DNA from: Conchocele bisecta
Taxonomy: Eukaryota; Mollusca; Bivalvia; Lucinida; Thyasiridae
DNA length: 64,000 bases
Assembly (NCBI GenBank): GCA_029237695.1
Contig: CM055278.1
Coordinates: 77,459,817 to 77,523,816 of the forward strand
Direction of reading: 5' to 3'
A model generated the notes under the pieces. The model searched no databases. It saw only the letters and a list, made by a program, of their open reading frames with translations, and was not told the origin of the DNA. This document shows positions 21,475 through 31,100 of this stretch, piece by piece (the stretch's first letter is position 1; each line of letters opens with the position of its first letter). The position numbers and the translations under genes were made by a program.

Positions 21475-22612
21475 AACTGCGACAAACTTCTCGATCAGCT
21501 AATGGAAGAAACAGTCGCTCCGACAAGATATCTTTCAGGAAAGATGACACGACTGCCGACACGATATCTTTCCTGAAAGATGGCACGGCTGCCGATACGG
21601 TATCTACCCAACCGCCCCTGTGCAGTGGGAAGAAAGAAATTGAAAGAAAGAAAATGAAAACACGACGCGACGCGAGCGGTTAGCTGCGCTGGTTGCTGGG
21701 GGGCAATCAGAGCAGTATTTCGGTAGGCGTCTCTCAGTTTGTCAGGTGGATAAAATGTCAGATGTCGAGGTTGATAAAATGTATGCGCGATACAAATCTA
21801 AATTGGGGGCAGAGCTGACGAAAACTCTTGGGGCGGCTGCTTTTCATTTGTACGCTACCGCTGTCAGTGCAATTCTCCCTATATCTGACACCGCGGGGTT
21901 GATTGGTGATTTAGAGACTGACCCTTTTGTAGGACACACTCTTAGAACGGCCTACTGCTCAATTTATCACAAGTTTGGAATGTACTTAGCTCCGCTGACA
22001 ACCGCGTTGACTACGGCTAAGCACTGTCAATTTGGACATATATGCCCACGAACTGTGCTCAGAAAATGATGATACAAGACGCACCTGCGAGAGTGACGGA
22101 ACAGCCCTCAACACTGTTGAACCCGATTGCACTTCCAACTCCGATTGATCCCCCAACTGCACAGGTGCGGTTGGATGAACCCTCAACACTGTTGAATCCG
22201 GTTGCCCGACACAAAAACCCAAGACAGGCAGCTGGGCGGGCAGTGGCTGCCACCCGAAAAGCTAAACAAGATAAAATACTCGCCGAGCTTCGAGAGGCCA
22301 AACAGTCGTTATTGGTTCCAGCCGCTGCCCCCAATTCACGAAGTGGAACTGGAGCACCAATCGCAATTGGAGTTGGGGGAAGAAACAGCAAAACACCCGA
22401 AGACAGCTGCGGTTCAATCTCCGCAGGAACTGTCGGAGCAATCATGGATTGCTGCAGCTTCTACCTGGATCATCCCGTGGGTTGTTGGTGGTGGTCTGGC
22501 AGTTGTTGGCACCCTGTGTGTGCGGAACTACCTTTCGAGACAACCAACCGCGGTTCCGAAACCGATTGCGCCCCATTTAAACATTGATCGCGATCCCTTT
22601 TATATGCAATAA
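21475..22612 (+). pseudogene. conserved Polinton structural protein with C-terminal membrane anchor, frameshifted
   Basis: The best frame starts around VDKMSDVEVDKMYARYKSKL (21746), but the same frame is open further upstream (RLAALVAGGQSEQYFGRR at ~21680), and an N-terminal-like piece (NCDKLLDQLMEETVAPTRY) lies at ~21476 in another frame, so the true start is probably near 21475. The middle holds GMYLAPLTTALTTAKHCQFG (~21980) and HICPRTVL. After a frame break at ~22060 comes a repeated PSTLLNP segment and a basic region; after another at ~22330, PPIHEVELEHQSQLELGEE, a hydrophobic anchor (WIIPWVVGGGLAVVGTLCV) and the end FYMQ with TAA at 22610-22612. Known as a recurring animal Polinton protein; function unknown, probably a virion component. 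Confidence 0.65.
21515..21606 (+). repeat. short tandem/inverted motif ACGATATCTTTC(A/C)(G/T)GAAAG
   Basis: CCGACAAGATATCTTTCAGG AAAGAT is followed 40 bp later by CCGACACGATATCTTTCCTG AAAGAT and then CCGATACGGTATCT. Each copy includes a near-palindrome around CTTTC-GAAAG. It lies in the uncertain N-terminal part of the gene. Confidence 0.6.
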
Positions 22613-22624
22613 TCACTATATGTA

Positions 22625-22858
22625 ATGGCTGAAAACAATGGTAAAATGATAGTAAATGCGCTTTATCACGCCGTGGTGATATCGGGTCTCCGTATCGGGT
22701 TTGCTCGACTATCAAAGATGGCCTTCGGAGGGCCCGCTTCCAAATTGGACATGACCGTGAGAGACGTAGGTCTTGTGACCTTGGATGTAGCGTCCGCAGT
22801 TGGGACCCGAGATTATGTAATTAAAGCTGGAATTCTACCTGCTAATATATGGAAATAA
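22625..22858 (+). CDS. small conserved Polinton protein (77 aa)
   Basis: An intact ORF, MAENNGKMIVNALYHAVVIS to ...GILPANIWK. The N-terminal third is moderately hydrophobic (possible membrane contact), followed by RLSKMAFGGPASKLDMTVRD. Small proteins of this form sit between the anchor protein and the next gene in related Polintons. The stop TAA is directly followed by the ATG of the next gene (TAAATG), a compact arrangement. Function unknown. Confidence 0.7.
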   Translation: MAENNGKMIVNALYHAVVISGLRIGFARLSKMAFGGPASKLDMTVRDVGLVTLDVASAVGTRDYVIKAGILPANIWK

Positions 22859-23309
22859 ATGGTTGCGATCGGATTAGTGATATTGGGAGCAGTCGTGAGC
22901 GCAGGGGCGTTCGGCGGTAGCAACTATTTATTCTCATTAATTCCTGGAACCTCGGACGCGGATGAGGAGCGCAAGTCACGATTTAGCTGTAGAACAGCTC
23001 AATAGCGTAAAGGAAGCACGGTCGGAAAGACGAACCGCCCGTCTGGACTGGATCAACGAAGAGCTTCGCCGCGGAAATCACGCCACGCAAACTTTCCGGG
23101 ACGTTGACGAAGCCATGCGCGAGTTGGCGCGGGTACATCTGCAGAAAATTCTCGCGCCGCTGGATCCCGAGCCCCAACTTTCAGATTTCTATGTACCGTC
23201 AGAGGCCCAAAAAGCCCGCGAGATCGTGTTCATCGTCGTGGGGATGGCTGCGACGGGTCTCGTCAGCTACTATATTGGAAAAGCAATAAGCAAAAGCAAT
23301 AAGCAATAA
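22859..23309 (+). pseudogene. Polinton two-anchor membrane protein, one frameshift
   Basis: The ATG at 22859 gives MVAIGLVILGAVVSAGAFGG (a hydrophobic N-terminus) followed by NYLFSLIPGTSDADEER. Near 22975 the frame changes to the one open at 22962-23309: DLAVEQLNSVKEARSERRTA, a helical charged middle, PEPQLSDFYVPSEAQKARE and a C-terminal membrane segment (IVFIVVGMAATGLVSYYIG). About 150 codons, two terminal anchors around a helical domain; typical of a small animal Polinton protein. The same frame break occurs in the duplicated copy downstream, so it predates that duplication and is probably a real mutation. Confidence 0.7.
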
Positions 23310-23793
23310 TTATTTTAAAAAACTATATATATATAGAACGATGTTAGTTGACAAGCCCTACTATTTATTCTCATTAATTCCTGGAACCTCGGACGCGGAT
23401 GAGGAGCGCAAGTCACGATTTAGCTGTAGAACAGCTCAATAGCGTAAAGGAAGCACGGTCGGAAAGACGAACCGCCCGTCTGGACTGGATCAACGAAGAG
23501 CTTCGCCGCGGAAATCACGCCACGCAAACTTTCCGGAACGTTGACGAAGCCATGCGCGAGTTGGCGCGGGTACATCTGCAGAAAATTTTCGCGCCGCTGG
23601 ATCCCGAGCCCCAACTTTCAGATTTCTATGTACCGTCAGAGGCCCAAAAAGCCCGCGAGATCGTATTCATCGTCGTGGGGATGGCTGCGACGGGTCTCGT
23701 CAGCTACTATATTGGAAAAGCAATAAGCAAAAGCAATAAGCAATAATTATTTTAAAAAACTATATATATATAGAACGATGTTAGTTGACAAGC
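22923..23793 (+). repeat. 437-bp tandem duplication, ~99% identical
   Basis: 22923-23359 and 23360-23793 match base for base except about three substitutions seen (GGGACGTT/GGAACGTT, AATTCTCG/AATTTTCG, TCGTGTTC/TCGTATTC) and the junction bases. The duplicate runs from inside the N-terminus of the two-anchor protein to GATGTTAGTTGACAAG past its stop. Confidence 0.95.
23360..23746 (+). pseudogene. truncated duplicate of the two-anchor Polinton protein
   Basis: The second copy of the tandem duplication. It lacks the start codon and N-terminal anchor (begins at the NYLFSLIP codons) and keeps the shared frame break. The open part at 23399-23746 still ends in the C-terminal membrane segment. Not expected to make a normal protein. 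Confidence 0.85.
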
Positions 23794-24106
23794 TTTATTA
23801 CGCTTTGATGTAGGCTACACGGCCTTTAAACACCGTTTAGCTGGTGCAAAGGGTCTGATCCGTCTGGCCCAAGATTCTCTAGAGAAGTGGCGCGAGGACG
23901 AACACTCGGACACCCTTTTCGCAAAACGGATGTTAGACTCCTCCGAGTTCCCGCTCCTGAGCTGGAACTTAACCGGCAGCTGCAGCGAAACTTCCAAAAA
24001 AGGTTTAGTATCGACGACGCAGTTACCGGACGATCTGACGAGGGCATGTTGGAGACTTTTCGCCCTACTAGAATACCTCGCATACGATGGACACGCGCAA
24101 GCTTGA
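23789..24106 (+). pseudogene. Polinton ORF without start, upstream of integrase
   Basis: An open frame of ~105 codons: LLRFDVGYTAFKHRLAGAKG, LIRLAQDSLEKWREDEHSD, then RMLDSSEFPLLSWNLTGS and RACWRLFALLEYLAYDG, stopping at TGA 24104-24106. It overlaps the integrase start by 20 bp. There is no ATG before residue ~48 (23932), and the N-terminus abuts the duplication boundary at 23793, so the 5' end was probably lost or is out of frame (ATG 23778 reads MLVDKLYYALM then stop). The composition is coherent, with no stops, and looks genuinely coding. Family not identified. Confidence 0.55.
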
Positions 24107-25093
24107 TACCAAACTATCGGTTCACCTAACGCGCAAGCTAGCAAACACGTACTACAGCCCCCGCGGCTACTGGAAGGGACTCGCGGCCATCAAGAACCTC
24201 GCGGCGGCGACCAAGGTTTCCAAAAACGCCGCCAAGGAATGGCTCAAGAAGCAGGCCATCTGGCAGATCTATTTGCCCGCGCCTCACAATATTTCGCGGC
24301 CGAAATTCGACGTGCCGGTGCCGAACGAAGTCCACCAAGCTGACCTCCTGTTTCTCCCTCACGATCGCGTCGGTCGCAAGACGTACAAGTACGCACTGAC
24401 AATTGTTGACGTAGCGAGTTGGTATAAGGGGGCTGAGCCGTTGGCCACTAAAGAGTCTAAGGAGGTGGCCGAGGCTCTTTCCCGAATATATAAGAGGAGT
24501 CATCTCAAATGGCCGAATCTTCTCCAGGTCGATCCCGGCCGCGAGTTCATGGGCGCGGTCTCTCATCTATTGACTAAACACGGCGTTTCTGTCGGACGCA
24601 GCCGCGTCGACATCCACTGGGACCAGGGGATCGTGGAGCGGTTCAATCAAACCCTGGCTGAGAGGCTGCGAAAGAGCTTGTAGACCCTCATACGCGATCG
24701 GCCGAGTGGGTGACCAGGCTGCCCGCCATGATCTCCGCACTGAATGGCGAAGTGACCAGATTGATCGGTAAAAAGCCCGTAGATGCCATCAAGTCTAAAA
24801 AGGTGTCGCACAAACCATCTGCCGTCTCGCGCGGGCGCCCCGTTGGTTTAGCGGAGAAACGGCTTCCATCGGATGTTGCCGTCCGGTACCTCTATCAACC
24901 GGGAGAGCTCGAAGGTGGTCGCCGCCGCGTGACTGATCCCGTGTGGTCTCTCGATGTGTATCATCTGGATCGATCTATTACCAAACCCGATGAGCCCGTG
25001 CTCTACTATTTGGATGATGGCCCATCACGCGGGTTTGTTCGCGAAGAACTTCTTGCGGTGCCTTCAGACACCCAGTTGCCGGTTAAGTTCTGA
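24087..25093 (+). pseudogene. INT: Polinton retrovirus-like integrase, 1 frameshift
   Basis: ATG at 24087. N-terminal region KLANTYYSPRGYWKGLAAIK and AAKEWLKKQAIWQIY. Core: D in NEVHQADLLFLP (~24342), D in LQVDPGREFMG (~24532), and E in QGIVERFNQTLAERL (~24639), 34 residues after the second D: an intact DDE triad of the type shared with retroviruses. The frame stops at TAG 24681-24683 and continues, one base off, to TGA 25091-25093. The C-terminal part has the KSKKVSHKPSAVSRGRPVGL linker and an SH3/chromo-like tail (VWSLDVYHLDRS...PVLYYLDDGPSRGFVREELL). It inserts the element into chromosomal DNA. Close relative of the C. elegans F54H12.3-type integrases. Confidence 0.9.
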
Positions 25094-25333
25094 AGATTCT
25101 TATAATTTCCAAATTAAATAATTAATTAAATTTAAAATTTATAAAATTACAAAATTAATTAATTAAATTTTAATTATTTTTTTTAAATTATTAAATATTT
25201 ACGAGTTAATCAGTTTTTCGAATTTACAAAATTCGGAAAAATGAATCCACCCAAATTCAATTCGCGAATTGAGGGTGGCGGCATATTTTCATATTTTTCG
25301 CCATATAAACTATAACCAATTTTTGATATTGGT
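25094..25333 (-). repeat. Polinton right end: AT-rich spacer and inner part of right TIR
   Basis: AT-rich palindromic DNA follows the integrase stop. 25262-25333 (AGGGTGGCGGCATATTTTCA onward to ATTTTTGATATTGGT) is the inverted counterpart of about 2968-3025. The TIR is cut at 25333 by the hAT-like insertion and continues at 27081. Confidence 0.85.
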
Positions 25334-27075
25334 CAGAGGTCCAGATAAGGTAATTAAAAAATGCAAAAACCCAATTAAAATCAGAGAAATGCGTACCAAA
25401 AAGCAATTAAAATGTCCGGTACGCAATTATTTTTTATCCTGTAGCGTACTCCTCAAATGTATTTTCAGTCTCTCGCGTACTGCTAGATTTGTTCATGTAT
25501 ACAATCCTACAAAATCATCGCCGATGATCTGTGCGGTCGGCCATTCAATGTTTACAAAGTCTGGTCCCGGCTCTAGCTGCGGACAATGTCTCGCTGTATA
25601 TCACCGATAACGGCTGGAAACCAGTTTTCGGGTGTATTCGATTTGAACTCCAGGATATAGCGGGAGCGATTCCGACTCTCAGCGGGAAAAAAATGGGTCC
25701 AACTCGATACGAAACTCTAGTAACCAATCACACGGCAGTTGTTTCGGGTACTGTTCAAGTTAATGAACCAAAATCTAAAATTTCCACCCTTATCGCATCG
25801 GCCGTTTTTGCCCATATTGATTTTGAGAAAAAAAATCGGATAAGAGGGCCTATCAATTATGTCATTTACGGAAAATATTACTGATTTTCAAATCAATAAT
25901 TGTGGAAAAAATAGGGCAATGCGACACTATTGTGAACCCGACATCCAGGCTCATTACTAGTCTATTTTCTTAAATTGAAATCGATGTGAAACTGCTTGTT
26001 TCGGCGACACCGAGTCTACTCAAGGAGATGCAACGAAAAACGTCCGTGACAGACATTTTATTATTTTGAATGTGTCAGGTTTATATTTTACATGTGGGAC
26101 ATTATCATAAGTAATAAATTAAAATATGGTAACATTATTACTATTTCGACCAACGCACACGTTGAATAAAATGGCGGTCAAATTAACTAAGTTAAAATAG
26201 GACGAGTTGAACGGCGCCCGAATTCAACAATTAATATAATCGTAGTAGCGATAGACACTATAAATAACACAATCGGATCATGTCAGCTTTTTTCGTAGAA
26301 AATTGGTGACACATGGCGCAACAAAATGGCGGCCACAACAAACAAACGTGGAAGAAAAAAATTGCAAAAGTCCACCACCAATGTTAACCTTATTTCGATT
26401 TATTTTACGACCGATGCAAAGATGGAATCTCAATCCATTGCACAAGGCATCATACAGTCATTTTGTTGAGCTCGGTGTGTGGAGACCCCAAATTAATCGT
26501 GATTGACATTATTGATGAATTGCTGTCAAACGTGGTCGGCAAAAAAAAAATGGATCCCGTGTTGCAAAGATCAATCTGCCAATCAAAGCATTCTTGATCA
26601 GCGTATGCACTGTTTGTCATTCAGATAATGAAACATCTCGCATGATTTTTGAATACACGATACTGCTTGTTACATAACTTATAACTATAAGTGTGCTAGC
26701 AGATCCGGAACTACACAGGTCACAAATGCCATAAGCCCATGCAATTACTCTAGTAACAGTTACTTATATGTACTTGGAATCATTGAAAACTTGGAACTAA
26801 TCATTTTGGTGTTCTTATAAGTAAGGGAAGCAGTGTTACCATACACATGTAAGTATAACACTGCTTCAATTTATTATATGAACAACAAAACATTACCGTT
26901 AATACATAAATTAATACGATTTGTTTCCGAATCGGTTTTTGTAATCAAAATATGGAAATACCCAATTGATGGGGTAACGTTTTTAAAATACCCAATTGAA
27001 AATTGAAAATACCCAATTGATTTCAAAAGTATGGAGTAACAGTACCCAATGCCAATTTCCTTATCTGGAGCCCTG
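25334..27075. mobile_element. hAT-like DNA element inserted in the Polinton right TIR
   Basis: The ends are CAGAGGTCCAGATAAGG (25334) and CCTTATCTGGAGCCCTG (27059-27075), imperfect TIRs of ~17 bp, flanked by TTGGT on both sides (25329-25333 and 27076-27080). CAGRG termini fit hAT; a 5-bp duplication fits the hAT5 group and is unlike the usual 8 bp. 1742 bp, with no transposase seen, so non-autonomous. The subterminal DNA has repeats of ACCCAATTG (26954-27030). It contains an unidentified ORF (25531-25884). Confidence 0.8.
25531..25884 (+). CDS. unidentified ORF (117 codons) carried by the hAT-like element
   Basis: ORF MRSAIQCLQSLVPALAADNV to ...GPINYVIYGKYY. The first ~18 codons may not be real; a coherent protein seems to start about SLYITDNGWKPVFGCIRFEL and then reads DIAGAIPTLSGKKMGPTRYE, TAVVSGTVQVN, SAVFAHIDFEKK. 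The pattern is short beta-strand-like and soluble, with no transposase motif. I do not recognise the family. It could be a captured gene fragment or a relic of an older element. No clear promoter or introns. Confidence 0.4.
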   Translation: MRSAIQCLQSLVPALAADNVSLYITDNGWKPVFGCIRFELQDIAGAIPTLSGKKMGPTRYETLVTNHTAVVSGTVQVNEPKSKISTLIASAVFAHIDFEKKNRIRGPINYVIYGKYY

Positions 27076-27149
27076 TTGGTGGTTACTTAAACACCCCCAA
27101 ATTTTGCTCCCATTAGTCGCGGTAATGAACTTATTCCTTCTATACTACT
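27076..27149 (-). repeat. outer part of Polinton right TIR
   Basis: GGTGGTTACTTAAACACCCC and GCTCCCATTAGTCGCGGTAA, ending ATACTACT, are the inverted counterpart of 2897-2970, with about five mismatches in the last 34 bases. Confidence 0.88.
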
Positions 27150-27154
27150 AAAGT

Positions 27155-27994
27155 TGACAGACGTTTCAGAACATATCTGGAATGCTGTCAGTTATGTTAA
27201 ATCGCTATCAATGAAAAATGAAGAACTGATAACATTGAGTGGATTAATAATTGTCATGCGTTAAGCAGGCACGAACATTTTTCTCCTTTAGTCTGATTTC
27301 AAACTTTTTTTCACTATGTGAAATTTAAAAATGTTTCACATTTTATCTGATCTGCTCAAATATCATACATTTACAAGAGGGTAGGGGGCATCACACCGTT
27401 CTTTTTTTCTTCAGATATTTTCAGATTTTTGTTTTGCTCTTATCCCTTAAATAAGGCAGGTAATTTCAGATTCGGGCTCATGTTGCCTATTACAAACTAA
27501 CGTATTTGCCTTTTTTTATGACGTCAGCCAGAAATGGAAACCCTCCCCCAGACATGCAGATGTAGATTTTCTAACACAACACATTTTTTTATCATTTGAG
27601 ATAACTGATATGGCAGTTTTGTACGTTTTCAGACGTGTTCATAACTATACAATGGAATAAATTTCAATTATACAATATTTTATAATTCAGGTGACGAATT
27701 TTGAGTGTTTAATTACCCGTTTTTTTTGTCGCGCGTCAACAATGTCCAAAAGTTTGTACACGTTTCTTCATCATGATATAAGTTTAAAATATTTTTTACG
27801 CATTGCTTCAATATTTGGACACTTGATACATTTGAGCATATGGAACACACTTATTATTATTAAAGTGGTAGGTGGAGCATCCGTTGATATTTATTCCAAA
27901 ATTTTTGAACACGCCATGAAAATTCCCAATTCAAATGGTCTACATCATATTCTCATAACGGCGGAAAAACGATTCTTCCCCTTGTTTATTGCAG
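27155..27994. other. SBNO intron 3' part, no gene seen
   Basis: AT-rich DNA between the Polinton and SBNO exon b. An ORF at 27691-28173 merely runs into the exon from the intron. Nothing else recognised. Confidence 0.6.
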
Positions 27995-28113
27995 GGGCAT
28001 TCAGCACGTCGAAGCAGACGCGACTAAAGCAGCTGGTGAACTGGTGTGGCGGTGAGGAGTTTGACGGCTGTCTCATCTTTGACGAGTGCCACAAGGCCAA
28101 AAACTTTGTCCCC
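27995..28113 (+). CDS. SBNO: strawberry notch-family helicase, exon b (DECH box)
   Basis: A 119-bp exon with acceptor TTTATTGCAG ending at 27994 and donor GTAAGT at 28114. Two leading bases complete the split Gly codon from exon a, then [19 protein letters not shown] and [29 protein letters not shown] is the DEXH Walker B/motif II of SBNO proteins, which are unusual in having DECH followed by KAKN. It ends in phase 0, matching exon c. The intron after it starts with the 26-bp minisatellite, whose units copy this donor site. Confidence 0.9.
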
Positions 28114-31100
28114 GTAAGTAACAATGCTGCTGATTGGATGCAAGTAACAGTGCTGCTGATTGGATGCAAGTAACAGTGCTGCTGATTTGGATGTAAGTAA
28201 CAGTGCTGTGTTTGGATGTAAGTAACAGTGCGTGTTTGGAGTTAGTAACAGTGCTCGTTATTTGTAATGTAATAAACGTACAGTGCTGCGTGTTTGATGT
28301 AGTAAACAGTGCGTCTGTGATTTTGTAAGTAACAGGTGCTGCCTTGTCTTGCATTTAGTAAGTAACAGTGCGCGTTATTTGGATGTAATGTACAGTGCGT
28401 ATTTGGATTAAGTAACAGTGCGCTGTGTTGATGTAAGTAACAGTGCTGCTGTTTGGATTTGTAAGTAACAGTGCTATTTGGATGTAATAACACGTGCTGA
28501 TTGGAGTGAATGTAAAGGTGTCGTTATTTGGATAAGTAACAGTGTTGCATTGTGTTGGATGTAATGTACATGCGCTATTTGGATGTAAGTAATCGCTATT
28601 TGGATGTAAGTAACAGTGCTGCTATTTGGTAAAAATGTATAGTAACACTGCGCTATTTTGGATGTAAGTACAGTGCTGATTTGGTTGTAAGTATTTATGA
28701 TGCTAATTTGATGTAAGTAACAGTGCTGCTATTTGATGTAAGTAACAGTGCGTATTTGGATGTAAGTAACAGTGGTGTTATTTGGATGTAAGTAACTATT
28801 TGTGCTGTGCTATTTGGATGTAAGTAACATGTGTAATTGATGTAAGTAACATTTGCTGCTATTTGGATGTAGTAAGTGCGTTATTTGGATAAGTAACAGT
28901 GCTGTTATTTGATGTAAGTAACATGCTGCTATTTGGATGTAAGTAACAGTGCGTTATTTGGATGAAGTAACACTGCTATTTGGATGTAAAAAGTAACAGT
29001 GCTATTTGGATGTAACGTACAGTGCTGTATTTGGATGTAATAAGTGCGTGATGTGATAAGTAACAGTGCGTATGTGATGTAAGTAATACATCTGCTGCTG
29101 ATGTTTTTAGTGAACATGCTGAATTTGTAATGTGTGTTACAGTGTACTCTGATTTGGTAAGTAACAGTGCTGTTATTTGGATGTAATGTGCATGCATAAT
29201 TTGGATGTAAGTAACAGTGCTGTTATTTGGATGTAAGTAACATGCTGCTTTATGGGATGTAAGTAACAGTGCTGTTTATTTGGAGTAATTAACGTGTGTT
29301 ATTTGTGTAAGTAACATGTTGTTTATTTGGATGTATAACAGTGAGTTTATTTGATGTAAGTAACATGCTGTATTTGGATGTAAGTAACAGTGCTGTATTT
29401 GAAGTTAGTAACATGCTGTTATTTGGATGTAAGTAACACTGTCTGCTGTTAAGAGTGCTGCTATTTGATGTAAGTAACAGTGCTGTTATTTGGATGTAAG
29501 TAACAGTGCGTTTGTTTGGATGAAGAACAGTGCTGCTGTAAGGAACTGCAGTGATGTAAGTAACAGTGCTGCTATTTGGATGTAAGTAACAGTGCTGCTA
29601 TTTGGATGTAAGTAACAGTGCTGCTATTTGGATGTAAGTAACAGTGCTGGTGATTGGATGTAAGTAAACACTGCTGCTGTTTGGATGTAAGTAACAGTAG
29701 CTGCTGTATGGATGTAATAGTAACAGTGGCTCTATTGAAATGTAAGTAACAAGTGTCTGTTATTTGGATGTAAGTAAACATGCTGCTGTTTTGGATGTAA
29801 GTAACAGTGCTGCTGTTTTGATGCAAGTAACAGTGCTGCTGATTGAAGCAGTAACAAGTGCTGGTTGGATGATGTAAGTAACAGTGCTGGTGATAATGAT
29901 GTAAGTAACAGTGCTGGTGATTTGGAAGTAAGTAACATGGCTGCGGTGTTTGATGTAGGTAACAGTGCTGCTGTTTGGATGTAAGTAACAGTGCTGCTGT
30001 TTGGATGTAAGTAACAGTGCTGCTGTTTGGATGTAAGTAACACTGCTGCTATTTGGATGTAAGTAACAGTGCTGTTATTTGGATGTAAGTAACAGTGCTG
30101 CTGTTTGGATGTAAGTAACACTGCTGCTGATGCTGTAAGTACAGTGCTAGCTGGTTTGGATGTAAGTAACAACTGCCTGGCTATTTGATTAAGTAACAGA
30201 GCTGTTATTTTTGGATTTAAGTAACAGTGCCTGCTGTTATGATGTGAGTAAACAACTGCTGCTGTTTTGGGATGTAAGTAACACTCTGTCTGCTGTTTGA
30301 TTGCAAGTACAGTGCTGCTGATGAATGCAAGTAACAGTGCTGTGATTAAGATGTAAGTAACAGTGCTGGCTGATTGGATTTGTAATTAACATGCTGTGTT
30401 TTGGATGTAAGTAACGATTGGATGTTAAGTAACAGTTGGCTGTTTATTTGGATGTAAGTAACACAGCTGCTATTTGGATGCTTAAGTAACAGTGTCTGCT
30501 ATTTGATGTATGTAACAGAAAAAGCTGCTGCATTTGGATGTAAGTAACAGTGCTGTTTTTATTTGGATGTAAGTAACAGTAAACATGCTGTATGATGTAA
30601 GAACAACTGCTGCTAAAATGCTGGTGATTTGGATGTTAAACGTAACAGTGCTGTTTGGAATTGGATGTAAGTAACAGTGCTGTTTGGAATTTGGATGTAA
30701 GTAACAGTGCTGCTGATTTGGATGTAAGTAACAGTGGCTGCTGCTATTTGATGTACGTAATCAGTGCTGTATTTGGATGTAAGTAACAGTGCTGCTATTT
30801 GATGTAAGTAAACAGTGCTTGTGTTTAAGTTTTATGTAAGTAGAACACTGCTGCATTTGGATAAGTAAGTAAAACACAAGTGCTGCTATTTGATGTACGT
30901 ACACAGTGCTTGTAAGTTTTGGGATGTAATACAGTGCTGTTATTTGGATGTAAGTAACAGGGCTGCTGTTATTTTGGATGTAGTAACACTGCTGTATTTG
31001 GATGTAACGTACAGTGCTGCTATTTGGATGTAGATAATAACACGTGCTGTATTTGGATGTAAGTAACAGTCGCTTTGGATTATGTAAGTAAGTTAACACT

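Larger units (their letters stand above)
2897..27149 (+). mobile_element. Polinton/Maverick DNA transposon (virus-like), degenerate, with nested insertions
   Basis: Both ends carry the same terminal sequence in inverted orientation: AGTAGTAT at 2897, ATACTACT ending at 27149. The inverted match goes on through ACCGCGACTAATGGGAGC and GGGGGTGTTTAAGTAACCACC. Between the ends are the diagnostic Polinton genes: protein-primed family B polymerase, adenovirus/virophage-like capsid genes, an FtsK/HerA packaging ATPase and a retrovirus-like integrase. Span is 24.25 kb, about 16.2 kb after removing the gypsy, the 0.95-kb inverted-repeat and the hAT-like insertions, within the usual 15-20 kb. No adenoviral-type cysteine protease was recognised. 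Almost every gene is frameshifted, so the copy is not functional as assembled. It sits in an SBNO intron. Confidence 0.93.
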
